Shown: one piece after another, positions 55,381 through 64,000 of the stretch
How the letters are laid out: each line of letters starts with the position of its first letter
Position numbering within the stretch: the stretch's first letter is position 1
Notes under the pieces: generated by a model
Database searches by the model: none
The model's input: the letters and a program-made list of their open reading frames with translations, nothing else
Told to the model about the DNA's origin: nothing
Program-made: the position numbers and the translations under genes
From: Hymenobacter sp. BRD128
GTDB lineage: Bacteria; Bacteroidota; Bacteroidia; Cytophagales; Hymenobacteraceae
Direction: 5' to 3'
Assembly (NCBI RefSeq): GCF_013256625.1
Contig: NZ_CP053910.1
Span: 1-64,000 of the forward strand
Length of the DNA stretch: 64,000 nucleotides

Positions 55381-58008
55381 TTAGGGGGTGGGCAGCGGTG
55401 CGTGGGGCAGGTGCACGAAGAAGGTGGTGCCGGCCCCGAGCTGGGAATGCACCTCGAGGCGCCCGCCGGCATTGTCGACCATGCGCTTGACCATGTAGAG
55501 GCCGATGCCGGTGCCCTCGACGTGGTCGTGGAAGCGCTGGAACATCGTGAATAACCGCGGCAAGTGCGTCTCGGCGATGCCGAGGCCGTTGTCGTGCACC
55601 TCCAGTACCGTGTGGCCGGGGCGCAGGTGGGCGCGCACGTCGACGTGGGGCCGGCGGTTGGGGTGGCGGTACTTGAGGGCATTGCTGAGCAGGTTATACA
55701 CCACCGAGCGCAGGTTCTTTTCCGAAAACAAGAGGGGGGGAGAGTCGGTCACGGCGACCGTGAGCTGGGCGTTGGTGTCGCGCAGCAGGGGGGCTAGGTC
55801 TTGGCGCACGTCCTCGACCACGGCGGCCAGGTCCACCAAGGTTAGGATGGGGCTGTGCTCTTTTTGCAGCTTGCTGACTTCGGTGAGGTGGTCGATGGTG
55901 CGCTTGAAGCGGTCCACGGCATCGACCATGCGCATGAGGATGGGCGCCACGTAGCGGCCTTGGGCCACGTCAAGGGGCAATTCTTCGCGCAAGAGCTGCA
56001 GTAAGCCTTCGAGGTTGGCGATGGGGGCTTTGAGGTCGTGACTGGCCGTGTAAATGAAGTTGTCCAGGTCGACGTTGGTGCGGGTGAGCTGGGTGTTGGA
56101 CTCGAGCAGCTTTTCATTAGTGGCTTGCAATTCCTCGTTGATGGCGGCTAATTCCTCGTTGAGGTCCTGCACTTGCTGGCGGGCCAGCACCTGCTCGCTC
56201 ACGTCTGTGGCTACGCACACTACCCCCGTCACCTGGCCATACGCACTATACAAAGGTTGGTACACATAATTGTAGTAGCCGGGGTGGCCGGGCGAATGAT
56301 GAGCCAGCTGCAGCCGCTGCTCCTGGGCCACGAAGGGCAGGCCGGTCCGGCGCACGCCGGCCAGCAAATCAGGGAGCCCTTGGCTACGCAGTTCAGGCAG
56401 CACCTCGAAAAAAGGCTGGCCTAGCAGCGCTGCCAGCGGGCGGCCCAGCATCTGGCTCATGGGCGGGTTGACTAGGTCGAGCACGTAGTCTTCCCCTTGA
56501 AATACGCACACCGCTACCGGAGCCTGGGCAAATACGGCCTGCAACTGCTGGCGCTCAGCCTCGCGCTGCTGGCGGGCGAGCACCTGCTCCGTTACGTCGA
56601 CCGCGAAGCTGAGGACACCCTCTGGCCGGCCGGCCAGGTCGAAAAGGGGCTGATAAACGACGTCGAGGTACACGTCCTGCAGTTCGCCGGTGCCAAATTG
56701 GTCGAGCCGGGTCAGGCGCCCGGGATGGCGCTCGGCCTCGCCGGTGCGGTACACCCGGTCAAGGGGGGCATGCTGCTCTTCGGGAAGCTCAGGCAGGGCT
56801 TGACGGCGGGGTAAGCCGAGTAATTGGCGCCCGGGAAGCAGCTGTTCGGTTTGGGGATGCACTAAGGTCAGCACATGGTCGGGGCCTGTGAAGAGGTTGA
56901 TATAAGCCGGCGCCTGCTGGAACAGGCGCTCCAAGCGGTTGCGCTGCTGCTCGGCGTCGGCGCGGGCCGCGTCCGCTTCCCTGGTACGCTGCTGGACCCG
57001 CAGTTCGAGCTCCTGGTTGAGGCGGAGCAATTCGAGCTGGCTGGCGTGCAGCTCGTCGTTGTTGGCCCGGATTTCTTCGTTGGCGGCGGCCAGCTCCTCG
57101 TTGAGGGCGGCCGTTTCCTGTTCCTGGGCTTCGACCCGCAGCCGGGCGGTGACGACGGGGGTCACGTCAGAAGCCACTACGAGCACACCAGTGGTTTGGC
57201 CCTGGGCGTTGCGCTGGGGGTGGTAGACGAAGTTGAAGTAGATGGTTTCGCGGCGGCCATGGCGGACGACGTCGAAGGGCAGCTCGGTGCCATAAAAAGG
57301 CTCGCCGGTGCGCAGGACCCCGTTGAGTAGGGTGTCGACGCCCTGGCCCTGCAGCTCGGGCAGCGCTTCCAGCAAAGGCACGCCGAGCAGCTGCTCGGAT
57401 GGGCGGGTCCAGAGCTCGCACACGGTGGGGTTAGCCAGCAGGATGCGGTAGGTAGGACCCTCGAGCAGGGCAATGGCTACGGGGGCCTGGTGCAGCACCT
57501 GCTGCAGCTGCTGGCGCTGGGCTTCGGCTTCCGCCCGGGCGGTGCGCAGCTCGGCCTGGCGCGCGCGCAGGGCCGCTTCAACCGGCGTGCGGGGGTGGTC
57601 GCCGGTGTCGGTGAAGCTCACCAGCAGGCCCTCGCCCAGCCGGCGGCCGGCGACGCGGAAGTAGTTGTCGTAGCCGTCGGCCTGGTAGTTGGTTTCAAAG
57701 GTGCCGGGCTCGCCGGAAAGAAAGGTATCGCGGTGGAAGTCCAGGCTCCCGTTGCGGCGGCTTTCGGGGAAGTAGTCGAGGTGGGTGCCCGGGGGCCGGG
57801 CCGGCAGGCGCAGCATGCGCTGGGCGGCGGGGTTGAGGTAGGCGAAAGCCAAGTCGACCACTTCGCCGGAGCCGGCCGGGTCGTAGACGGGCAGGTAGTA
57901 GACCAGACCGGTGAGGGAAAGAGCGAGGACGCCGTGCAGCAACTCCTCTAGCGGCAACCCGGCGGGAAAGTCAGCAGGAAAGAGAACCGGGGCAGCGGAG
58001 GCGGGCAT
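55381..58008 (-). CDS. Soluble multi-PAS sensor histidine kinase
   Basis: 875 residues, no membrane segments. Four PAS-type domains (about 20-135, 165-290, 350-475, 480-605), e.g. 'YRILLANPTVCELWTRPSEQ' and DYVLDLVNPPMSQMLGRPLA, linked by coiled coils (LNEELAAANEEIRANNDELH; LNEELAAINEELQATNEKLL). HisKA with YTASHDLKAPIANLEGLLQL and HATPase_c (NLLSNALKYRHPNRRPHVDV, GTGIGLYMVKRMVDNAGGRL) follow. Operon with the single-domain response regulator. Close paralogue of the kinase at 4693, with two extra PAS domains. Confidence 0.92.
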   Translation of the reverse strand: MPASAAPVLFPADFPAGLPLEELLHGVLALSLTGLVYYLPVYDPAGSGEVVDLAFAYLNPAAQRMLRLPARPPGTHLDYFPESRRNGSLDFHRDTFLSGEPGTFETNYQADGYDNYFRVAGRRLGEGLLVSFTDTGDHPRTPVEAALRARQAELRTARAEAEAQRQQLQQVLHQAPVAIALLEGPTYRILLANPTVCELWTRPSEQLLGVPLLEALPELQGQGVDTLLNGVLRTGEPFYGTELPFDVVRHGRRETIYFNFVYHPQRNAQGQTTGVLVVASDVTPVVTARLRVEAQEQETAALNEELAAANEEIRANNDELHASQLELLRLNQELELRVQQRTREADAARADAEQQRNRLERLFQQAPAYINLFTGPDHVLTLVHPQTEQLLPGRQLLGLPRRQALPELPEEQHAPLDRVYRTGEAERHPGRLTRLDQFGTGELQDVYLDVVYQPLFDLAGRPEGVLSFAVDVTEQVLARQQREAERQQLQAVFAQAPVAVCVFQGEDYVLDLVNPPMSQMLGRPLAALLGQPFFEVLPELRSQGLPDLLAGVRRTGLPFVAQEQRLQLAHHSPGHPGYYNYVYQPLYSAYGQVTGVVCVATDVSEQVLARQQVQDLNEELAAINEELQATNEKLLESNTQLTRTNVDLDNFIYTASHDLKAPIANLEGLLQLLREELPLDVAQGRYVAPILMRMVDAVDRFKRTIDHLTEVSKLQKEHSPILTLVDLAAVVEDVRQDLAPLLRDTNAQLTVAVTDSPPLLFSEKNLRSVVYNLLSNALKYRHPNRRPHVDVRAHLRPGHTVLEVHDNGLGIAETHLPRLFTMFQRFHDHVEGTGIGLYMVKRMVDNAGGRLEVHSQLGAGTTFFVHLPHAPLPTP

Positions 58009-58160
58009 GTACGCGCGAGAACAGAGAGAAGAAATAGGCCGCCAGCCCGGGAGGCGACTGCAGCAGCAGTGAAAATAGTGATACTACTGGCAGGACAAAC
58101 AGATTGTTTTCGCGGGCGTAGTGGCGAGAATCGAAGAACGTGCGAACCGGCAAATCTAAC

Positions 58161-58190
58161 CGTCTGCTACTGCCTAGGCGGTAGCAGACG
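58161..58190. other. 30-bp near-perfect palindrome upstream of the PAS kinase
   Basis: CGTCTGCTACTGCCT and its inverse lie back to back with one mismatch. It is about 150 bp upstream of the kinase start and 315 bp downstream-side of the adhesin gene. It may be an operator or a bidirectional terminator; it lacks a flanking T run. The surrounding ~500 bp (58009-58505) hold no gene. Confidence 0.5.
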
Positions 58191-58505
58191 CAAAACCCGT
58201 TATTAGCTAAGAAGCTACCCGGGAAAGGATGCCATTTAGGGCCGAGCTACTGAAAATGCTACGCTGACCACCGTGGTGAAGTCAATCAAAAACCGGCACT
58301 TATTCCAAGAGCGGGTTTAAAAGATGGCTTATGTAATGTGGTTTTTCAAAGAATACAGAGAAAAGGTTCTATCTCCTATTGATTCAATGTCCGTTGTTTG
58401 TTGCGCGTAGGCTACCTTCCATGTGGGCATATATGCCTGAGTTATGGCTTTGATACAGTGGCTGCGAAACCTGCAAACTTCTTTCGTACTATAGAGAAGT
58501 CACTG

Positions 58506-60502
58506 TTATTTAATTACTTCTACCCACCCTTTATAAACAGTGGTATTACTCAATTGGTGTAGCTGGTAATAATAGATCCCAGAAGCCGCCGTCTCTCCCC
58601 ACTCCGCTTGGTAGTTTTCAGTTCTATATACCTGCGCGCCCCAGCGGTTGTAAATAGTAAGCGACCATTGACCAGCCGGTAATCCTTTGATCACAAAATT
58701 GTCATTATAATGGTCGCCATTAGGAGTAATAACATTCGGAATGGTTACCGGGCAAACAGCCACGCTAATCTGACGCGTGGCAGTTTGAGAATTACAGCCG
58801 CTTATAGTGAGCTGGTAAGTACCAGCCTGCTGCACCAGTAATTCTGTACCTGTGGAGCCATCTGACCATCGATATATTGCGCCAGGCGAGGCTGGTATTG
58901 GCCCGCGTAAGAGTGTTTGCTGGCCGACACACAGTATTGTATCGGCCCCGAGTGAGAAGTTGGGAATGAGTGGGCGGGCCACAACATGGAAGGCTGCCGA
59001 GGCTTTTAGACCCGTAGGGTAGGTGGCCTGCACAGTGTAAGTGCCCCCCTGGCTCACAAAAATGCTGGCCGTAGTGGCCCCAGTATTCCATGCATAATGA
59101 GCATTAAGTCCACCCGTGGCAGTGAGTTGCACTCGGCTTCCCATACACAAGACTGAATCACCGGCTATAGTTACTGGCGTAGCTACTACCGGCACCAGTT
59201 TAGTTAGCCAATAATCGTAGCTTCCGCGGCTGGGTTCTGACTTGTCACCTGAAATTCCTGATTCCGACGAACCAAGTACCACATAGCTACCATCGATATT
59301 TTGCAGGATGGTGTTACTATCTTCAAAAGATACACCACCAAGTCCCAAGTCCCATTGCTTAATCCCTTGCATATCAAGCTTAACTATCCATCTATCTGCC
59401 ATTCCTTTACTGGGCTGGGTCTTATCCCCTGAGACATCTGAATATGAACTTCCAGCCAGCGCGTATCCTCCGTCTAAAGTTTGAATTACATCTCGTAAGT
59501 CCTCGTAGTTTCGGCCTCCTAGCGTAACATCCCACTGTTTGACACCTTGTGCAGTAAGCTTCACCACCCAGTAATCACTACTACCCCGACCAGGCTGGCT
59601 TTTATCGCCTGACGCACCGGAGTCAGACTGCCCGCCTATGACATATCCACCATCGGTGGTTTGGCATATAGCATGCAATAAGTCGGCACCTGCCCCCCCA
59701 GTGTCTTGTCCCACTGTCTATTACCCTGTGAATCTAACTTGAGTAGCCAATAATCTGCTAGGCCCCTACTTGGTTGACTTTTCGTGGTAGAAATACCAGA
59801 GGCAGAATTCCCTCCAATGGCGTAGCCCCCATCAGCAGTTTGTACGACATCATAAATTTCATCTGATAGGCTCCCACCGTACGTGTGCTCCCATTGTTTA
59901 CTGCCGTTAGCATCGAGCTTTACCACCCAGTAATCATTGCTGCCTAAGTTGCTCGCCGTTTTATTGCCTGAAATGCCAGAAGCAGAAGTACATCCAATGA
60001 GGTAACCACCGTCGGTTGTCTGCTGTAGTGCGCCGAATGCATCAAAGCCACTGCCACCAAATCGATGGTCCCACTGCTTGCGGCCTTGTGCATCAAGCTT
60101 TACTATCCACACATCCTGATCGCCGAAGTTCGATTCGCTCTTATCTCCTGAAATACCGGAAGTAGACACCCCGCCCAGTATGTAACCGCCATCCGTTGTT
60201 TGGCGAATGGTGCGCAGCGCCTCGTTTCCGCTGCCGCCAAAAGCCTTATCCCAGCTTTTCAGGCCAGCAGCGTCGAGTTTTAGTATCCAGATATCGCCAC
60301 TACCGCGTGAAATAGCGCTTCGGTCACCCGAGTTGGCTGAGACGGATTGGCCACCTATAATGTAGCCACCGTCAGTGGTGCGAGCCATGTCTCCAGCAAA
60401 TTCAACATCATCACCACCATAAGTATGGTCCCATTGCTTCGCTGGTGCTTGGCCCATTACAGAGAGATTCAGTGCCCAGCAAACGAGCAGTGTGCTGAGC
60501 AT
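58506..60502 (-). pseudogene. T9SS type B (gliding-motility C-terminal domain) surface protein, frameshifted at G7
   Basis: From ATG 60502: signal peptide (MLSTLLVCWALNLSVMGQ), then ~56-residue repeats 'QWDHTYGGDDVEFAGDMART' and 'TTDGGYIIGGQSVSANSGDR'. At a run of seven G (59693-59699, minus strand) the frame is lost. In another frame the same repeats continue ('ICQTTDGGYVIGGQSDSGAS'), followed by Ig-like domains (GDSVLCMGSRVQLTATGGLN) and a CHU_C/type B sorting domain (NVITPNGDHYNDNFVIKGLP ... YNRWGAQVY). An eighth G would restore 'LGGAGADLLHAIC'. About 665 residues when intact. A cell-surface or adhesin-like protein; possibly phase-variable. Confidence 0.85.
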
Positions 60503-60998
60503 ACGGCCCGACCAGCTAGCAGACCAGTGCACAAATAAGTATGGGCGCGCGCTATTGATTGCAGAGGCATCAGGATAGTAATGAGACACAGCGTAGCGTA
60601 TTTTATCAGATGGGATGGCTAAAACAGCAAAGATATTTTGCAAAAAGATATGTACAACTAGCAAATAATCAGTTAGTGTAAGAATGGACATGAACGAAGG
60701 AGCTATGCTCTCATAGAAGGAAAATATTAGCTTTGAAAGACTGCGGGCTAAATGTGCGTAACGCTCAAGAAACGTGCACCTTAGTGACGCATTGGTTTTG
60801 GAGTAACTGAACCCCCACTACGCGCTGGAAACGCACTCGTGGCGGACTTTCTGAGCCAACTGACCGGGAAGGTGCTTTCTGAGCCTAGTCTCCACACTTG
60901 TTGAACCGCGCGGTTGGATGCTTCATCAAGCGTCTGGGTGAACACCTAGTACATTTAGGGTTACTACTTAATGCACGACTTGTTGTTGCTCGCTGGGG
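60503..60998. other. Non-coding stretch with a dispersed-repeat remnant
   Basis: About 500 bases upstream of the T9SS type B gene. Around 60811-60870 there is a segment with CGCGCTGGAAACGCACT and GCGGACTTTCTGA that matches, inverted, 2795-2850 next to the IS1182. It reads as a protein tail (LNPHYALETHS-WRTF) ending in a stop, so both may be scraps of the same lost gene. Otherwise nothing recognised. Confidence 0.5.
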
Positions 60999-61397
60999 AT
61001 GTTGAGAAACGCACTACGCTTAATTTACTTCGCCTTTTACCTACCCTCCTATGCCGTTGGGACCAATGATAGCTTTCGGGCGAAGAATGGGGCACTGGGC
61101 TTAACGGGTCTCTTTACTACCTTACTGCTCCTGAACTTGGCAGTAGCAGTAGAGCTTCTAACGGGGGTTACGGTGTTAGGGCAAGGCTGGCCCATCCTGC
61201 TGCTGCTACTGCTGACCGTGTTGGCCCTTAACCAGTGGTTACTCAAGCCGGGCGCTCTGCACACGCACTGGAAGTCCCTGCGGCGCCGGCCGTTTTACCT
61301 CAAATTACTGCTGGTAGTGGCGGCCTATTTGAGTCTCCCTGCTTTGGGAGGCCTCTTCATGTGGCAACTGACAAGGCTACCTAAGGTAACAAGCTGA
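60999..61397 (+). CDS. Small hydrophobic membrane protein
   Basis: 132 residues, ATG 60999. Three probable membrane segments: about 30-55 (LTGLFTTLLLLNLAVAVELL), about 62-80 (GWPILLLLLLTVLALNQWLL) and about 104-125 (LLLVVAAYLSLPALGGLFMW), with a basic loop (HTHWKSLRRRPFYLK). I do not recognise a family. It stands alone on the plus strand; function unknown. Confidence 0.6.
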   Translation: MLRNALRLIYFAFYLPSYAVGTNDSFRAKNGALGLTGLFTTLLLLNLAVAVELLTGVTVLGQGWPILLLLLLTVLALNQWLLKPGALHTHWKSLRRRPFYLKLLLVVAAYLSLPALGGLFMWQLTRLPKVTS

Positions 61398-61579
61398 TCA
61401 ACAGTCATAAATAAGTCGTAACCTAGCCATCCTCACTAGCCGAGGCGAGAAAGTGGAGTTCTCCCTAGTTGCTACTCGAGTCAAGTAAAGGCCTGTTCGA
61501 AAAACCCGCTCGTAAAACGGCCTTGAAAACGCGGTTTTTAGGGCCGTTAGCGTAGGTCGGGAAGTCGTTCGAAAAACAG

Positions 61580-61587
61580 TAGTTTTG
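61580..61587 (+). promoter_or_regulatory. Possible -7 promoter box TAGTTTTG
   Basis: Matches the Bacteroidota -7 consensus TAnnTTTG, but lies only 3 bp before the ATG at 61591, so the transcript would be leaderless or nearly so. No good -33 TTTG is visible. Low confidence. Confidence 0.3.
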
Positions 61588-61590
61588 TGA

Positions 61591-62598
61591 ATGACTTATG
61601 CTACTTTTCTTTGCGCAGCTTTGCTCTTAGTGGCCCCAGTGGCTAGCCGGGCCTGCGATATCTGCGGCTGTTTCATGGGCATCACCCCCTATGACAATCA
61701 AAGCGGCTTCAGCCTGATGCATCGCTACCGCATCTTTAATGGCTACCAGGACTACGGGCAGACGCCGTACTTTTTTCCGACCGGTGCTCGGCCGTTTTTT
61801 CCCTCGCCTCGCAATGGGGATTCCGGCTATCAGGATGCCGCCACCGGCGACCCCACTGACTTCGAGGCCTTCCGGGTAATGGAGCTACGGGGCAAGTACT
61901 TTGTTTCGCCCCGCGTGGAGGTGAACGCCTTCGTGCCTTACGTGATGAATACCGCCCAGATAAATGGCAAACAACTCAATGTGTCCGGCCTAGGCGATAT
62001 CACCGTGTTTGCGGGCTATCACCTAATTCGCGCCATTGAAACGGCAGGGGTCCAAAGCCGCCTCATTGTGGGGGGAGGCCTCAAGCTGGCTACCGGGGAC
62101 TTCCGCCGTCAAAATGACCAAGGCGAGCGCTACCCCCTGCTCAACCAAGCCGGCACGGGCACGACCGACGGCTTTGTGTACGCCAATTACATTGGCAGCT
62201 TTCATAACGTCGGGCTCAGCGTGAATACGAGCTACCGGCGAGCCACTACCAACGCGTATCGCTACAGTATGGCCCCGAGCAGCAGCACCTTCGCGAACCT
62301 GTTTTATCGCTTTGCCTTTGGTAGTGATTGGCAGGTATACCCCTCGGCGCAGTTCTTCTATGAAAAAACAAACGGCGAACTGTATGAGGGCCAGTTGACG
62401 GGCGAGCACGCGCTGAATAATGCCTTGCTGGGCCCCGGCCTAGATGTGTACTATAAAAACGTCTCGCTCAATACCAGCTTTCAACTGCCCGTTTATACGG
62501 CCGCGACCGACCACACCGCCAGTGCGGGTCGTTTCGTGGTTTCGGTCGGTTACAGCTTCAAGCAAACCACGTACTGGCTCGGCAAGAAGCGTTCATGA
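61591..62598 (+). CDS. Outer-membrane beta-barrel-like protein with N-terminal CDICGC motif
   Basis: 335 residues. Signal peptide MTYATFLCAALLLVAPVASR, then ACDICGCFMGITPYD directly after the cleavage site. The remainder is beta-rich with alternating hydrophobics (VEVNAFVPYVMNTAQINGKQ; GVQSRLIVGGGLKLATGDFR) and ends in strands (RFVVSVGYSFKQTTYW), as in transporter-like outer-membrane proteins of Bacteroidota. I recall a CDICGC group often annotated near copper or cytochrome genes, but no such neighbour is here. The stop overlaps the recombinase start (ATGA), so the two are translationally coupled or the 3' end was rearranged by an insertion. Confidence 0.65.
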   Translation: MTYATFLCAALLLVAPVASRACDICGCFMGITPYDNQSGFSLMHRYRIFNGYQDYGQTPYFFPTGARPFFPSPRNGDSGYQDAATGDPTDFEAFRVMELRGKYFVSPRVEVNAFVPYVMNTAQINGKQLNVSGLGDITVFAGYHLIRAIETAGVQSRLIVGGGLKLATGDFRRQNDQGERYPLLNQAGTGTTDGFVYANYIGSFHNVGLSVNTSYRRATTNAYRYSMAPSSSTFANLFYRFAFGSDWQVYPSAQFFYEKTNGELYEGQLTGEHALNNALLGPGLDVYYKNVSLNTSFQLPVYTAATDHTASAGRFVVSVGYSFKQTTYWLGKKRS

Positions 62599-63173
62599 GC
62601 AGCGCCGCTATCTACGCGCGGGTTTCGACCAAAGACAAAGGCCAGACCAACGAGAACCAACTGCGCGAGCTGCGCGCCTTTGCCCATCGGTTGGGCTACG
62701 CTGTTTATCAGGAGTATTGCGACCAGGAAAGCGGCGGCAGTGCCGAGCGGCCCGCCTTTCAGCAGCTCTTTACGGATGCCCACCAGCGGCGCTTTGAGGT
62801 GGTGCTATTCTGGAGTCTCGACCGCTTCAGCCGCGAGGGCGTGACCGAAACGCTCAACCACCTGCAACGGCTCACAGCAGCCGGCGTGCAGTTCAAGTCC
62901 TTCACGGAGCAGTACCTCGATAGCACGGGCCTGTTTCGAGAGGCCATCATTGGCTTTCTCGCCGCCATTGCCAAGCAGGAGCGCGTACGCTTTTCCGAGC
63001 GCATCAAGGCTGGCCAGGCCCGCAGTAGCAAGCAGCCGGGCCGGCCGGCGCTGGCGGAGGAGGTAGTAGCAGAATTGCGCCGGCTGCGAGGGGAAGGGCT
63101 CAGTTTTAAGAAGATTCAAGTGGCGACAGGTGTACCCGTGGCTACTATGCACAAATACCTTGCTGAGGCTTAA
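62595..63173 (+). CDS. Serine recombinase (resolvase/invertase)
   Basis: 192 residues. Catalytic Ser in IYARVSTKDKGQ (about residue 11), core VVLFWSLDRFSREGVTETLN, and the E-helix 'IIGFLAAIAKQERVRFSERI'. A C-terminal HTH of resolvase type follows (GLSFKKIQVATGVPVATMHK). Complete in length. It overlaps the CDICGC gene by 4 bp. Recombination sites were not identified; the hairpin at 63222-63257 downstream is one candidate. It could invert or resolve DNA of a lost transposon. Confidence 0.88.
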   Translation: MSSAAIYARVSTKDKGQTNENQLRELRAFAHRLGYAVYQEYCDQESGGSAERPAFQQLFTDAHQRRFEVVLFWSLDRFSREGVTETLNHLQRLTAAGVQFKSFTEQYLDSTGLFREAIIGFLAAIAKQERVRFSERIKAGQARSSKQPGRPALAEEVVAELRRLRGEGLSFKKIQVATGVPVATMHKYLAEA

Positions 63174-63221
63174 AAAGAGCACTTTTTGAGAGAAGTACCG
63201 CCTTTTTTAAATCTCCTGCCT

Positions 63222-63257
63222 GTCACGCTTTCTGGGGGTTCGTTTAAGAAAGGTGAC
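63222..63257. other. Imperfect hairpin downstream of the recombinase
   Basis: GTCACGCTTTCT and AGAAAGGTGAC form inverted arms with one bulge around a 13-base loop. No T tract follows on either strand. It could be a recombination half-site or structural RNA element; nothing decides between them. The rest of 63174-63352 holds no gene. Confidence 0.3.
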
Positions 63258-63352
63258 AAGCTCTGAATGCTATGTTTTATAGGCTAGAAAAGGTCGTTGC
63301 TAGCCCGAAGACTGTCCCCTGCGCGTGTTGAGGGTATCAATTACTGGGTTCG

Positions 63353-63838
63353 CTAGTTGCGGTGTTTGGTCTTCGTACTTGACAACACCACCACGCCATT
63401 ATCCCCACGCATGCCATAGATAGCAGCCGCGGCCACATTGCGTAGGAGTGTCACCTGTCGAATGGGCTGGCTGCGTAATAGCTGTTGCAGCCGACTAATG
63501 GTGACCGCATCGTGGTTGTCAAATGCTTGTCCATTCACGACATACAACAGAGGGAACCCGCTTGGTTTAGCGGGAGCTGACAGCCCTGGTGAGGGGGCTA
63601 CCCTACGCGTGGCAGCGGAGGCGATCATCCGGCAAACGGGCAGTTGATAGAGGGCCAGCAGCGTATCGCGCCACGCACGCTGCTGCACAGCGGCGACCTG
63701 CTCAGACAAGGAGAGCTGCTGCACACTGTCCAACCAAGCCGAGTTGTCGGTGATGAGCGGCGCCGGGTGGGTTTGTCCCAGGGTCGGCAAGCTGTTTAGT
63801 AACGGGTAGCCAAGCAGGAAAAGCCAAGAATAACGCAT
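63353..63838 (-). CDS. Secreted protein resembling only the TonB-receptor plug
   Basis: About 161 residues from ATG 63838, which gives a signal peptide (MRYSWLFLLGYPLLNSLPTL). The C-terminal half (PLLYVVNGQAFDNHDAVTIS ... VTLLRNVAAAAIYGMRGDNG VVVLSS) matches the SusC-type plug signature 'D-G-x-x ... AxAIYGxRGxNGVV' but there is no beta-barrel. Such plug-only proteins are seen in Bacteroidota, and their role is unknown. The last gene in the window; intact as far as visible. Confidence 0.7.
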   Translation of the reverse strand: MRYSWLFLLGYPLLNSLPTLGQTHPAPLITDNSAWLDSVQQLSLSEQVAAVQQRAWRDTLLALYQLPVCRMIASAATRRVAPSPGLSAPAKPSGFPLLYVVNGQAFDNHDAVTISRLQQLLRSQPIRQVTLLRNVAAAAIYGMRGDNGVVVLSSTKTKHRN

Positions 63839-64000
63839 GTCTAGCAGATGCTGGGGTTCTTGTTCCAAAATGGCAGTTTTACACGCTAAGCATTTAACTA
63901 ATTGATTCAGTGATTATTGTCAACAGTGAGTTCGAGGTTTATCAAAAAGGAAATCCTTTTTGATAGAGTCGGCCTACCCGCTTGATTACTTGGAATCGCC

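Overview
The window looks like accessory, most likely plasmid, DNA from a Hymenobacter-like member of the Bacteroidota (Cytophagales). The evidence is a Rep_3 initiator behind eight iterons, surface proteins with type IX secretion (T9SS) C-terminal domains, a SusC/TonB-type receptor, Bacteroidota-type promoters (TAnnTTTG -7 boxes), GC-rich DNA, and a high load of mobile elements and decaying genes. No rRNA or tRNA gene was recognised.

Layout. 1-2.7 kb: replication module (AT-rich stretch, iterons, repB). 2.7-9.7 kb: IS1182 element, PAS histidine kinase, a miniature inverted-repeat element inside a broken small gene, a PAS-only protein, a small helical protein and two transposase remnants. 9.7-11.6 kb: a DUF1203/PaiB-like chimera and an AraC/Ogt (Ada-like) repair gene split by a stop codon. 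11.9-19.0 kb: a Tn3-family tnpA (A) cut in two by a second, complete Tn3-family transposon (B, tnpR-res-tnpA). 19.0-32.4 kb: metal island with a Ca2+/cation antiporter, a CDF-like transporter, a CusABC/CzcABC efflux operon, an ArsR-MerTP-flavoprotein-GDCCVxC operon that looks mercury-related, and a two-component system. 32.6-42.4 kb: truncated resolvase, IS3, two secreted surface proteins, a one-protein hybrid two-component regulator and a broken IS630.

42.5-49.7 kb is the most intriguing part. An HTH-ImmA/IrrE protease gene with a P63C-like partner lies opposite a YhcG-type (DUF1016) nuclease, a RecD-like helicase and a frameshifted helical-repeat protein. This resembles a defence or DNA-conflict island. 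It is followed by a perfect 20-bp hairpin joined to five 21-bp tandem repeats (50.17-50.31 kb), which could be an origin, a partition site or a regulatory site.

50.9-64 kb: a TonB-dependent receptor and a T9SS type B adhesin, both frameshifted at poly-G runs; a 446-bp MITE-like element; a Tn3 tnpA remnant carrying a 283-bp Tn3-derived miniature element; a PAS kinase with its response regulator; a CDICGC outer-membrane protein overlapping a serine recombinase; and a secreted protein that resembles only a TonB plug.

The genes work together mainly in metal handling (sensing by ArsR and a two-component system, efflux by CusABC, CDF, CaCA and MerTP) and in signalling by soluble PAS kinases. Many other genes are in visible decay through in-frame stops, small indels and insertions.
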